Shown here piece by piece: positions 1 through 9,020 of a stretch of 64,000 nucleotides of DNA. This DNA comes from an uncultured Acidobacteriaceae bacterium (GTDB taxonomy: Bacteria; Acidobacteriota; Terriglobia; Terriglobales; Acidobacteriaceae). How positions within the stretch are numbered: position 1 is the first letter of the stretch; each line of letters opens with the position of its first letter. The translations under genes and the position numbers were made by a program. The stretch spans positions 1-64,000 of the forward strand of contig CAIMKZ010000077.1 in assembly GCA_903842065.1 (NCBI GenBank). The letters run 5' to 3'. Under the pieces are notes generated by a model. It ran no database searches. It was not told the origin of the DNA and was given only the letters and a program-made list of their open reading frames with translations.

Positions 1-200
1 CCCAGGTCTGGATTTTCAGACCTGGGAAAGAACAACCCTCAACCCGCCACTCTGAACCCACCACAACTCTGGGTGCCCCAGGTCTGGATTTTCAGACCTG
101 GGAAAGAACAACCCTCAACCCGCCACTCTGAACCCACCACAACTCTGGGTGCCCCAGGTCTGGATTTTCAGACCTGGGAAAGAACAACCCTCAACCCGCT
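1..200. repeat. 76-bp tandem repeat array built on a palindromic element
   Basis: The palindrome (cccaggtc - tggattttca - gacctggg) begins at 1, 77 and 153, so the unit is 76 bp and nearly identical each time. The array is cut by the window start. The remainder of each unit (about 50 bp) is a conserved linker. Single copies of the palindrome recur downstream at 1519-1554 and, as variants, at 1060, 1137, 1597 and 32518. No CRISPR-like variable spacers are present, because the linker is identical between copies. Positions 200-298 hold nothing I recognise. Confidence 0.9.
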
Positions 201-298
201 AACTTGCTGCCCTGTCAACCCTCTCCCCACCCAAACCACTCATCCCAAATCACATCCCCGTTGCCGAATATTTCCCCCATTCTGCCCATACTGGAGTC

Positions 299-550
299 AT
301 GGACAGAACTGAAGAAAATCCGCTCCCTCTCGATCCCTCAGCCGCCGGCTACCGCGCCCTCATCGACCGCTTCAACGCCGCGCAGCACGCGCACAACTCC
401 GGCCAGATCGACTTCTACACCTTCCGCGAGGCCGTCCTCGAGATCGACGAGCAGAGCCGATTCCTCAACCTCCTGCGCAAGCTCCACCGCGCCCACCGCG
501 TCGTCGCCGCCGAGGAGCAATCGCACCAGAAACGAGCTGTAAGTAGTTGA
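299..550 (+). CDS. Hypothetical protein, 83 aa
   Basis: This ATG-initiated frame of 83 codons encodes a charged, probably helical protein with no signal peptide or membrane segment. Codon use (C/G at third positions) fits the neighbouring genes. It ends about 110 bp before the next gene on the same strand, and both lie between repeat blocks. I do not recognise a family. Its length and codon bias make it a likely real gene. An overlapping frame from 204 is regarded as a shadow. Confidence 0.5.
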   Translation: MDRTEENPLPLDPSAAGYRALIDRFNAAQHAHNSGQIDFYTFREAVLEIDEQSRFLNLLRKLHRAHRVVAAEEQSHQKRAVSS

Positions 551-663
551 GCCAGGCTCACTTGCAAGCAAACTGTCTGTTTTCTGCGGGTTACAGGCGC
601 GCCCGGAAATAAATCTATTGTTTTCTCTCACATCCCCCCGAATGAGGGGGGTAGGAGCAACAC

Positions 664-1503
664 ATGTCACAGCCTTGTCTTTATGCCGAATGTCGTCACA
701 TTCTCGCCAGCGGACGCAAATGCCGGGCAGCCGCACTGAAGGGCAGGGCCTTCTGCCTCCACCACATCCGCTCGCGAAATCTCGTCGAATCCAACCGCGC
801 CCGCAACCACTCCATCGCTCTGCCCCCGCTTGAAGACCGCGCCGCCATACAGATGTCCCTCGATGTTGTGCTTGCCGCCCTCGCCGCCGGAAAATTCAAC
901 CGCCGCACCGCCGCAACCTACGTCTACGCCATCAAGGCAGCCTCCGACAACCTCGCGCTGCTCGAGCAGCTCCCGCCTCCGGAACCCATCGAAATCTGCC
1001 GCGACGAGCGAGGCGACATCCTCGCCGCCGAACCACCCTCCCCCGAAATACCCTCTGTTGGTGCCCCCGGTCTCGATTTTGAGACCGGGGAAGTCACCAA
1101 CCCAACCCAATCCTCTATTCACCAACCACCAAATCTGGGTGCCCCAGGTCCCTCGCATTCCGCTAACACCGCTAACACCGCTAACACCGACCTCCGCAAC
1201 TCCTGCGCATCGATGGAGCACGATCCCGAGCCTCCGATCCCGCCCACCAGATCCGAGCTGCGCGAAAAGCGCCGTCAGATCGAGCAACACCTCAGGCAGA
1301 ACCGCGAGTCCCTGCGCTATTGGAAAACCGTCCCGCTCTCCGAGCTCTCCGAAGGCGAAGATCCGCAGGTCGTGATCAACTTCATTCAGGAATCGATCGG
1401 CAAACTCCAGACCAACCTCGACGAAATCGATCGTCTCGAAAAACAGGACCCCGAACCCGACCCACCCCTCGACCCCGACCCGCACCTCAACCCGCCACTC
1501 TGA
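664..1503 (+). CDS. Hypothetical protein with Cys/His-rich N-terminus, carrying inserted repeats
   Basis: This 279-aa protein starts at an ATG about 10 nt after a gtaggag sequence that can act as ribosome binding site. Residues 5-36 contain a spaced Cys/His set (CLYAECRH, then CRAA and FCLHH) suggestive of a small metal-binding knuckle. Residues 60-100 look helical, and residues 195-260 are charged and probably coiled coil. Between them, residues about 133-145 and 158-173 are translated copies of the palindromic repeat family, the second with a SANTANTANT stretch from three 9-bp repeats. The C-terminal end is a Pro/Asp-rich tail. Function is unknown. The repeats sit in the region least likely to be structured. 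Confidence 0.6.
   Translation: MSQPCLYAECRHILASGRKCRAAALKGRAFCLHHIRSRNLVESNRARNHSIALPPLEDRAAIQMSLDVVLAALAAGKFNRRTAATYVYAIKAASDNLALLEQLPPPEPIEICRDERGDILAAEPPSPEIPSVGAPGLDFETGEVTNPTQSSIHQPPNLGAPGPSHSANTANTANTDLRNSCASMEHDPEPPIPPTRSELREKRRQIEQHLRQNRESLRYWKTVPLSELSEGEDPQVVINFIQESIGKLQTNLDEIDRLEKQDPEPDPPLDPDPHLNPPL
1060..1093 (+). repeat. Palindromic repeat inside a coding region
   Basis: The arms ccccggtctc and gagaccgggg surround a gatttt-type centre. This is a variant of the element seen at 71-106 in which compensating changes keep the stem. It is read in frame as VGAPGLDFETGEV within the protein encoded at 664-1503. Confidence 0.85.
1137..1190 (+). repeat. Palindromic repeat half with three 9-bp repeats inside a coding region
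   Basis: The sequence begins gggtgccccaggtccctcgc, like the intergenic copy at 32518. It then runs into three copies of cgctaacac (1161-1187), followed by gacct, which can pair with the left arm. The frame stays open and yields alternating SANTANTANT residues. The same nonamer type forms arrays at 63601-63810. Confidence 0.75.
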
Positions 1504-1518
1504 ACCCACCACAACTCC

Positions 1519-1641
1519 GGGTGCCCCAGGTCTGGATTTTCAGACCTGGGAAAAATCAACGCTCGACCCGCCACTCTCAACCCACTACTGAAAATTGGGT
1601 GCCCCCGGTCCCTCGTCCGCCGCGGCGGAGGGACCGGGGAA
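1519..1641. repeat. Two intergenic copies of the palindromic element upstream of gatB
   Basis: The copy at 1519-1554 matches the tandem copies at the window start. The copy at 1597-1641 is a variant with a longer stem (ccccggtccctc paired with gagggaccgggg around a GC-rich centre). Both begin gggtgcccc. They fill most of the space between the stop codon at 1503 and the gatB start, so the gatB promoter must lie at or after about 1642. Confidence 0.85.
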
Positions 1642-1692
1642 TGCTCGCCCCTCGGGGACGCGGTGCATGCCGAAAACCGCTAAAATCAATTC

Positions 1693-3210
<1,518 letters not shown>

Positions 3211-3230
3211 AAATCTGAATTGCGAATAGA

Positions 3231-3262
3231 CGACGAGGCCGCTCAATAGAGCGGCCTCGTCG
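3231..3262. terminator. Bidirectional hairpin between gatB and the rhomboid-like gene
   Basis: A perfect 14-bp stem (cgacgaggccgctc / gagcggcctcgtcg) with loop aata lies between two converging genes. There is no long T tract, so efficiency as an intrinsic terminator is uncertain. Confidence 0.7.
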
Positions 3263-3282
3263 TATCCTGGTCCCTGCTTTTA

Positions 3283-4098
3283 TCAGTTCCACCGCTTGGG
3301 GTCGTCGTGTTCGTCGTGGATGACACGGCCCTGACCGTCGAAGTGCACGGTGCGGCCGTGCTGCTTCATGTAGACCTCGAACTTCTTTGCGGCCTTGCGG
3401 CGCTTGCGGCGGTAATAGTTATTGCGCAGGCCGAACCACCACTCGCTCAGGGCAAAGCCCAGGCCGCGTCGGGGAGCGCGGCGGACGAAGATGAGGCCGG
3501 CGGCCGCTCCGCCGAGCTGGGCGAAGGCGTACTGCTTCTGCGGCCCGAAGAGCATGGCGATGGCGACCAGGCCGTAGATGATGGCCAGATAGCGAGCCTT
3601 GATGCCGATGATGAACATGAGCAGAAACTCGGTGTCGCCGTAGAGAACGCCGATGGCTGTAAGCAATCCGAAGATGCCGCCGAAGCAGCCGTAGATCGGG
3701 ATTGCGGCGAGCGAGAAGTGCAGCGTACCGGAGACGAGATAGATCACCAGAGCGGCGGCGACCGTGCCGAGCACGGATACGATGTAGAGCGACCGGATCC
3801 AGTTGGCGTTGTGGTAGCTCTCAAGGAATCCGGCGAGGAACCAGAGCGAGAGCATTTCGAAGAGCGTGTTCGTGATGCCGGTATGCACCAGACTGTAGGT
3901 CAGCGGCTGCCAGATGAGGCCGTGAAGAAATGCACCCGGCTGGTAGGCGAGCAGTGCGGCGAACGAGTTTGCCGAATCTGGTGAGACCAGGCCGAAGAGC
4001 AGCAGCAGGAAGAAGGCGCACAGGTTGACGAGCACCAACTGGCGCGTTGCGCCGCTGAAGCCGGGGAAAGCGAACGGGCTGGAGCCGAGTCTCCGCAT
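3283..4098 (-). CDS. Rhomboid-family membrane protein, probably catalytically inactive
   Basis: This is a 271-aa polytopic membrane protein with about six hydrophobic segments between residues 18 and 205 and a basic C-terminal tail. The rhomboid fold is indicated by WQPLTYSLVH (63-72), by GCFGGIFGLL from residue 137 where active enzymes have GxSGxxxG, and by AQLGGAAAG (193-201) where they have AHLGG. The nucleophile Ser is replaced by Phe139 and the catalytic His by Gln194. It is therefore more likely a chaperone-like pseudoprotease than an intramembrane protease. It converges with gatB and is transcribed away from the LysW-like gene. Confidence 0.8.
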   Translation of the reverse strand: MRRLGSSPFAFPGFSGATRQLVLVNLCAFFLLLLFGLVSPDSANSFAALLAYQPGAFLHGLIWQPLTYSLVHTGITNTLFEMLSLWFLAGFLESYHNANWIRSLYIVSVLGTVAAALVIYLVSGTLHFSLAAIPIYGCFGGIFGLLTAIGVLYGDTEFLLMFIIGIKARYLAIIYGLVAIAMLFGPQKQYAFAQLGGAAAGLIFVRRAPRRGLGFALSEWWFGLRNNYYRRKRRKAAKKFEVYMKQHGRTVHFDGQGRVIHDEHDDPKRWN

Positions 4099-4296
4099 GG
4101 TACTTCAAAGGTAACCGTTCCGGCGCTGCAATGTCATGAAAGGCACAAGCCGAAGCAGGCCTTGACCTAGGGGCCGGTTGTCCCTAACACTATAGCGGGA
4201 CCGGACTCCGCAGAGCCGAATCCTGCCGCCGAGTGAGGCGGAGCAGTAAACTAAGCATTCATCCTGTATCCCGTGTTCGATTTGAAGGAGGTTATT

Positions 4297-4494
4297 ATGC
4301 CGATCTGTCCTGAATGCGAGAACCCACTCGATTTCGATGTTGACGAAGTGGAAGAAGGCGATGTTGTCGCCTGCGAGGAGTGCGGAACCGAGTTCGAAGT
4401 GGTTGGGATCGATCCGCTCGAACTGTCCAAGGCCGATGACGATCTGGACGACGAGGACGATGAAGTTTTCGACGAGGACGAGGAGGAAGAGTGA
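4297..4494 (+). CDS. LysW-like zinc-ribbon carrier protein
   Basis: This small acidic protein (65 aa) opens with MPICPECENPLDFD, which matches LysW, the amino-group carrier protein of the alpha-aminoadipate lysine route. It carries a CPEC...CEEC zinc ribbon (Cys4, 7, 28, 31 approximately) and a long Asp/Glu tail. The start is fixed by an excellent gaaggagg site 5 nt upstream. Unlike classical LysW it ends in a run of Glu instead of the conserved Asp-Trp-Gly-Glu tail. The genome also has the diaminopimelate lysine genes (30-34 kb) and argJ, so its client is unclear. The stop codon overlaps the next start by 4 nt. Confidence 0.8.
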   Translation: MPICPECENPLDFDVDEVEEGDVVACEECGTEFEVVGIDPLELSKADDDLDDEDDEVFDEDEEEE

Positions 4495-4859
4495 GAGTCC
4501 GAATATTGAAATTCGCGGTCAGTTCCGCACTGCTGCTGGGTCTGGCGATTGCCTGCTACAACAGCCTGAGCGGCAGTGTGGCCGTAGCACAGAACCTGGG
4601 AGACCGCACCATATCCGGCGCTGTGCTGGGGTCCGACTCGCAGCCTGTGGTCGGCGCCACGGTGTTTCTACAGAGCGTCAAGACCAAGTCGATCCGCAGC
4701 TTCACCACGGTTGAAAAGGGCCACTACCGCTTCACTCAGGTGAAGAAGTCAGAGGACTACGACCTGTGGGCGCAGAAGGACGGCAAAAAGAGCCCGGTTA
4801 AGCCGATCAGCTCCTGGGACTCGCGCAATGACTTTATCGCCGACCTGAAGCTGAAATAA
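4491..4859 (+). CDS. Secreted carboxypeptidase-regulatory-like domain protein
   Basis: This 122-aa protein begins at a GTG that overlaps the LysW-like stop codon (GTGA), so translation is probably coupled. Residues 1-33 form a signal peptide ending in AVAQ. The rest is one beta-sandwich domain of the carboxypeptidase D regulatory type (ISGAVLGSDSQPVVGATVFLQ, then YRFTQV), the same fold found at the N-terminus of the TonB receptor at 41.3 kb. It is likely periplasmic. Coupling of a cytoplasmic carrier and a secreted sandwich domain is unexplained. Confidence 0.75.
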   Translation: MRVRILKFAVSSALLLGLAIACYNSLSGSVAVAQNLGDRTISGAVLGSDSQPVVGATVFLQSVKTKSIRSFTTVEKGHYRFTQVKKSEDYDLWAQKDGKKSPVKPISSWDSRNDFIADLKLK

Positions 4860-4862
4860 GGC

Positions 4863-4897
4863 AGGGACTAAGGGACCAGGGACAGGGAACAGGGACG
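4863..4897. repeat. Degenerate heptad repeat of the agggaac type
   Basis: About five consecutive units resembling agggact, agggacc, agggac, agggaac and agggacg lie directly after a stop codon. The same type of 7-bp repeat occurs at 49985-50020 and 58293-58326. Confidence 0.7.
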
Positions 4898-4989
4898 GCC
4901 GCGATCCATTTGTAGCGCCAGTCTCCCGACCCGCACTGGTATTTCTTCACCGGCCAGAACAGCCCCGATCCGATAAAATCGTCTTTGTC

Positions 4990-5979
4990 ATGAGCCAGAA
5001 AATCGCATTCCTCTTTCCGGGGCAGGGTTCGCAGGCCGTAGGCATGGGCCGCGAACTAGCCGAGAAGTTTCCCGTAGCCCAGCAGACCTTCGACGAGGCA
5101 GACGCCGCGCTCGGGTTCTCGCTCTCGAAGCTCTGTTTCGAAGGGCCTGAAGATCAGCTTCGCCTGACCGAAAACACCCAGCCGGCCATTATGACCGTGA
5201 GTGTAGCCGCCGCCCGCGTGCTGGCCGAACTGGGCATTACGCCCTCGATCGCCGCCGGACACTCGCTCGGCGAGTGGTCCGCGCACGTTGTCGCCGGGAC
5301 GATGAGCTTCGCCGACGGCGTCCGCTCCGTCAAGGCCCGTGGAAAGGCCATGCAGCTCGCCGTGCCTCCGGGGCAGGGTGCGATGGCCGCAATTCTTCAG
5401 CTTGACGCAGCCCTGGTAGCCGAGGCCTGTGCAGAAGCCGCCAGCGAGACCGGCCTTGTCGTCGAAGCCGCCAACATCAACTCCGCAGGCCAGGTTGTTA
5501 TCTCCGGCGCGGCGGCAGCGGTTGAGAAGGCCTCTGCCATCTGCAAGGCCAAGGGCGCTCGCCGCGCCGTGCCGCTGCCCGTAAGCGCGCCCTTCCATTG
5601 CGCGCTCATGCAGCCCGCACAGGTTGAGGTGGCCCGCGTACTCACCGCGCTCTCGCTCAACGATCCCAAGATTCCCGTCGTCGCCAACGTCAGCGGTGGC
5701 ATTGTTACAACCGCCGCCGACGCGAAAGACGTTCTCACCCGCCAGGTGACCGGTGCAGTCCGCTGGATCGACTGCGAGCAGGCGCTCAAGAACGGGGTCC
5801 CCGCGGACGGGTCTTCGTCCGTGGGGTGTAAGAACGCTGCGCCCGATGTTTATGTAGAAGTCGGCCCCGGCAAGGTCCTCTGCGGCCTGCTCAAGCAGTT
5901 CGACAGCGAGCTCAAGTCGCTGAACGTGGAAAACATCGCGAGCCTTGAAGCCGCGCTGTCGGAACTGAAGGGCGCATAG
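4990..5979 (+). CDS. fabD: Malonyl CoA-acyl carrier protein transacylase
   Basis: FabD transfers malonyl groups from CoA to acyl carrier protein, feeding fatty-acid synthesis in the cytoplasm. The 329-aa sequence shows FLFPGQGSQAVGMG at the N-terminus, the nucleophile motif GHSLGEWSA (Ser about 94), the catalytic His in SAPFHCALM, and the C-terminal EVGPGKVLCGLLK. It is slightly longer than usual because residues about 268-281 (GVPADGSSSVGC region) come from an inserted palindromic repeat. No Shine-Dalgarno sequence is obvious, but a TAAAAT box lies 10 nt upstream of the ATG. No other fab genes are adjacent. Confidence 0.95.
   Translation: MSQKIAFLFPGQGSQAVGMGRELAEKFPVAQQTFDEADAALGFSLSKLCFEGPEDQLRLTENTQPAIMTVSVAAARVLAELGITPSIAAGHSLGEWSAHVVAGTMSFADGVRSVKARGKAMQLAVPPGQGAMAAILQLDAALVAEACAEAASETGLVVEAANINSAGQVVISGAAAAVEKASAICKAKGARRAVPLPVSAPFHCALMQPAQVEVARVLTALSLNDPKIPVVANVSGGIVTTAADAKDVLTRQVTGAVRWIDCEQALKNGVPADGSSSVGCKNAAPDVYVEVGPGKVLCGLLKQFDSELKSLNVENIASLEAALSELKGA
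5791..5829 (+). repeat. Palindromic element inserted in frame in fabD
   Basis: The stem ccccgcggac (5799-5808) with gtccgtgggg (5817-5826), including one G-U type pair, surrounds the loop gggtcttc. It is translated as GVPADGSSSVGC. Stem position, loop sequence and reading frame match the gatB copy at 2068-2109. Confidence 0.85.
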
Positions 5980-5991
5980 CCCGAAGATAAT

Positions 5992-6027
5992 AAGGGCCTC
6001 TCATCCCAGTGGGAATGAGAGGCCCTT
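5992..6027. terminator. Bidirectional terminator between fabD and ptrB
   Basis: A 16-bp stem (aagggcctctcat...atgagaggccctt) with one bulged T and a short loop lies between converging genes. The A- and T-flanked ends suit termination in both directions. Confidence 0.85.
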
Positions 6028-6045
6028 CGTGTATCTGGCCTGTCT

Positions 6046-8127
6046 TTAGCGAATCAGTCCAAGTTCCCGCAGCAAAAACGCATAGTCCTGCGCAATCTCT
6101 TTCAGGTAGTCGTACCTTCCGCTCGCTCCGCCGTGTCCGGCCTGCATGTTCGTCACCAGCAGCAGCGGGTTTTCGTCTGTCTTGAGCGTCCTCAACTTTG
6201 CCACATACTTCGCGGGCTCCCAGTACATCACCTGGCTGTCGTTTAACGAAGTTTTGACCAACATTGAGGGGTACTGCCCCTCGCAGAGGTTTTCATAAGG
6301 CGAGTAGCTCAGCATGTAGTCGAAGTAATCCGGATAGTTCGGGTTGCCCCACTCTTCGTACTCGGGCACGGTCAACGGCAGCGTCTCGTCCAGCATGGTG
6401 TTTATCACGTCCACAAACGGCACGTGCGAGAGAACCGCGCGGAACAGCTCGGGCCGCATGTTCACGACCGCGCCCATCAGCAGGCCGCCGGCTGAACCGC
6501 CTTCAATCGCCACGCGCTTTGGGTCACCGTAGCCATTCGCCGTCAGGTGCTCCACGCAGGCGATGAAGTCGGAGAAGGTGTTGCGCTTCACCATCATCTT
6601 GCCGGCGTCGTGCCAGGTTTGGCCCAGGTCGCCGCCGCCGCGGATGTGCGCGAAAGCCATGACCACGCCCCGGTCGAGCAGGCTCAGACGGTTCGAGCTG
6701 AAGCTGACCGGCAGCGCGAACCCATACGATCCGTAGCCGTAGACGTGGATTGGGTTCGACTTCGTGCGGATATCCTTTCGGTAGACGATCGAGATCGGCA
6801 CCTCGACTCCGTCCGGCGCGGTGGCACGAATGCGCTCGCTTGCGTAGAGCGCGCGATCGAAGCCGCCGGGAATCTCCTGCTGCTTGAGCAGTGCGGAAGC
6901 GCCTGAGTTCACGTCGTACTCGTACACCGAGGCCGGCGAGACCAGCGACTGGTAGCTGTAGCGGAAGGTCGTCGTCTCGAAGATGCGGTTCACGTGCGGA
7001 TGGGCGCTGTAGGCAGGCTCAGGAAAGGCGATCTCGCCCGCTCGAACGGCCTCGGGACCGTTGCCGGCAAACTTCCACAGGCGCAGCCTGGGCAGTCCGT
7101 CCTCTCGCTCGCAGGCGATGAAGAAATCGGCAAACAGGTCGGCGTCTTCAAGCATCACGGCGTCGCGATGGGGGATCAACTCCGTCCAGTTTTCATGGCC
7201 GGGATGATCGGCCGGCGCTGTTGCCAGCCGGAAGTTTCGCCCGCTGTCGTTGGTGCGGATGAACCAGTGCCCCTTGCGGTGATCGACCGAGTACTCGTGA
7301 TCCACTTTGCGCGGGGCGATCACTGCAAATTCTCCTGCCGGATTATCTGCCGCGAGAAACCGCACCTCGGTCGTCGTGTGGCTTCCGGATTCGAGCAGAA
7401 GATATTTGCCGTCGCGCGTTCGGCCTACGCCGATGTTGAAGCTCTCATCGTCGTCCTGATAAACGAGCGCGTCGGCCGAGTGCTCCGTGCCCAGCGCGTG
7501 CCGGTAAAGCTGGAACTGCCGCTTCTGCTGCTCGTCCTCGACCGTGTAGAAGAGCGTGCGGTTGTCCGCCGCCCAGCAGATCGAACCCACGCGCTCGACC
7601 TCGCCCGCGAGCGTCTCGCCCGTTTCCAGATTCTTGACGCGCAGCGTGTACTGGCGGAAGCCGGTGGTGTCGGTGGTGTAGGCGAGCCAGCGTCCGTCGT
7701 CCGTAATGTCCGTGTCGCCGATGGCGAAAAAGGCCTGCCCCTCGGCCAGTTTGTTGCCGTCGAGGATTACCGCTTCCGCGGCCTCAGGTACTGGACCGGC
7801 TTCGGTCCCGGATTTACGGCAGTAGATCGCATACTGCAACCCCTCCTCGGTACGCGTCGAGTACCAGTAGTTGCCGTCGCGATAGGGAACCGAGACGTCG
7901 GTTTGCTTGATGTGGCTGAGCATCTCGTCGTAAAGCTCGGCGCGCAGCCCTTGGAGCGGAGCCATCTGGGCCTCGGCGTAAGCGTTCTCGGCTTCGAGGT
8001 AAGCGATGGTCTCAGGGTTCTCTTTTCCGCGCAGCCAGGCGTAATCGTCGGTGAGCGTGACGCCGTGGATGGTGTTGTCGGTCGGGTGCCGGGGCGCGGT
8101 CGGAGGGGAGGGAAGCGATTTGCTCAT
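6046..8127 (-). CDS. ptrB: Oligopeptidase B (S9 family serine peptidase)
   Basis: Oligopeptidase B cleaves short peptides after basic residues in the cytoplasm. From the chosen ATG (MSKSLPSPP) the protein has 693 aa, normal for the family. The N-terminal beta-propeller spans roughly residues 70-400, and the C-terminal alpha/beta-hydrolase carries the nucleophile motif GGSAGGLLMGAV. It is followed by the oligopeptidase-B-type stretch PFVDVINTMLDETLPL and the catalytic His near NMQAGHGG. The frame is open further upstream but would then overlap the divergent gene at 8207; a start at 8136 is also possible. Confidence 0.92.
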   Translation of the reverse strand: MSKSLPSPPTAPRHPTDNTIHGVTLTDDYAWLRGKENPETIAYLEAENAYAEAQMAPLQGLRAELYDEMLSHIKQTDVSVPYRDGNYWYSTRTEEGLQYAIYCRKSGTEAGPVPEAAEAVILDGNKLAEGQAFFAIGDTDITDDGRWLAYTTDTTGFRQYTLRVKNLETGETLAGEVERVGSICWAADNRTLFYTVEDEQQKRQFQLYRHALGTEHSADALVYQDDDESFNIGVGRTRDGKYLLLESGSHTTTEVRFLAADNPAGEFAVIAPRKVDHEYSVDHRKGHWFIRTNDSGRNFRLATAPADHPGHENWTELIPHRDAVMLEDADLFADFFIACEREDGLPRLRLWKFAGNGPEAVRAGEIAFPEPAYSAHPHVNRIFETTTFRYSYQSLVSPASVYEYDVNSGASALLKQQEIPGGFDRALYASERIRATAPDGVEVPISIVYRKDIRTKSNPIHVYGYGSYGFALPVSFSSNRLSLLDRGVVMAFAHIRGGGDLGQTWHDAGKMMVKRNTFSDFIACVEHLTANGYGDPKRVAIEGGSAGGLLMGAVVNMRPELFRAVLSHVPFVDVINTMLDETLPLTVPEYEEWGNPNYPDYFDYMLSYSPYENLCEGQYPSMLVKTSLNDSQVMYWEPAKYVAKLRTLKTDENPLLLVTNMQAGHGGASGRYDYLKEIAQDYAFLLRELGLIR

Positions 8128-8206
8128 ACATTTCATTTTATTGGCTTTCCTGCCGCGCACACCGCATGGGAACCTTTCACCCTCCATCCACGTACAATGG
8201 AGAGGC

Positions 8207-9013
8207 ATGAAAGCTTCTTTGCTTTTGAGGTCTACCCCGCTTGTCCTGGTTATGGCGGCGCTTACGGCGCTCTCGCCCGCAGTCCGGGCGCAGGCAGCCA
8301 AAGACCTGCCCCAGCCCACCGATTACGTGAGCGACTTTGCCCACGCCCTCTCGCCCGAGGCCACGCAACGGCTTAACAATTTGTGCTTTCAGCTCGATCA
8401 GGCGGCGCACGCCAAGGTGGCGGTCGTAACGGTTCAGACCATGAACGGCGACGACTCGGCCGACTACGCCAACCAGCTTGAAGATCACTGGAAGATGGGC
8501 GACAAAGGCGAGAACCGCTTCGCCCTGGTTCTGCTAGCTGTGGGCGACCACAAGTACCGCATCGAGTCCGGATACGGACTCGAGGGGATTCTGCCGGACG
8601 GCAAGGTGGGTGACATAGGCCGGACGATGGTTCCGGACCTACGCGCCAACGACTACGACGGCGCGCTGACGCTGGCCGTGGGCCAGGTAGCGCAAGTTAT
8701 CGCCGCAGATGCGCATGTGACGCTCGACCAGATGCCTGTAGTCGATGAGCAGCCCATGCCGGTAAGGCATCGCAGCTCGGCGATCGGAAGGCTCATCCTG
8801 CTGATCATCGTGCTCCTCTTCTTCGGCGGCGGTTCGCTCTTCCGCATGCTCTTTGGCGCCAGCCTCTTCTTTGGCGGCTGGGGCAACCGCAGCCTGTGGG
8901 GCGGCGGCGGCAGTGGCTGGGGTTTCGGCGGCGGAGGCGGCGGTGGAGGCTTCGGCGGTTTCGGCGGCGGGGGCGGCGGATTTGGCGGCGGCGGAGCCGG
9001 AGGAAGCTGGTAG
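8207..9013 (+). CDS. TPM-domain (YgcG-type) membrane-anchored protein
   Basis: This 268-aa protein has a signal peptide (residues 1-29, ending VRAQA) and a TPM domain at about 33-155 (YVSDFAHALSPEATQRLN, YRIESGYGLEGILPDG). One transmembrane helix follows near 190-205, with a C-terminal tail of mostly Gly and Phe. TPM proteins of this type often sit beside LemA, as here (9183). Proposed roles include membrane-protein maintenance and phosphatase-like activity, but neither is shown by the sequence. The start is an ATG with ggaga 6 nt upstream. A frame open to 8051 exists but lacks a signal peptide at its start. Confidence 0.85.
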   Translation: MKASLLLRSTPLVLVMAALTALSPAVRAQAAKDLPQPTDYVSDFAHALSPEATQRLNNLCFQLDQAAHAKVAVVTVQTMNGDDSADYANQLEDHWKMGDKGENRFALVLLAVGDHKYRIESGYGLEGILPDGKVGDIGRTMVPDLRANDYDGALTLAVGQVAQVIAADAHVTLDQMPVVDEQPMPVRHRSSAIGRLILLIIVLLFFGGGSLFRMLFGASLFFGGWGNRSLWGGGGSGWGFGGGGGGGGFGGFGGGGGGFGGGGAGGSW

Positions 9014-9020
9014 AAATACA

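Noticed and set aside
1-200. Possible CRISPR array
   Set aside because: The parts between palindromes are the same in each unit, so there are no variable spacers; no cas genes are present.
667-1512. Long open frame on the minus strand opposite the 279-aa gene
   Set aside because: It mirrors the GC-rich codon pattern of the real gene, has no family match and no ribosome site.
6994-8376. Plus-strand open frame of 460 aa opposite ptrB
   Set aside because: It lies wholly over oligopeptidase B and the start of the TPM gene and reads as low-information shadow protein.
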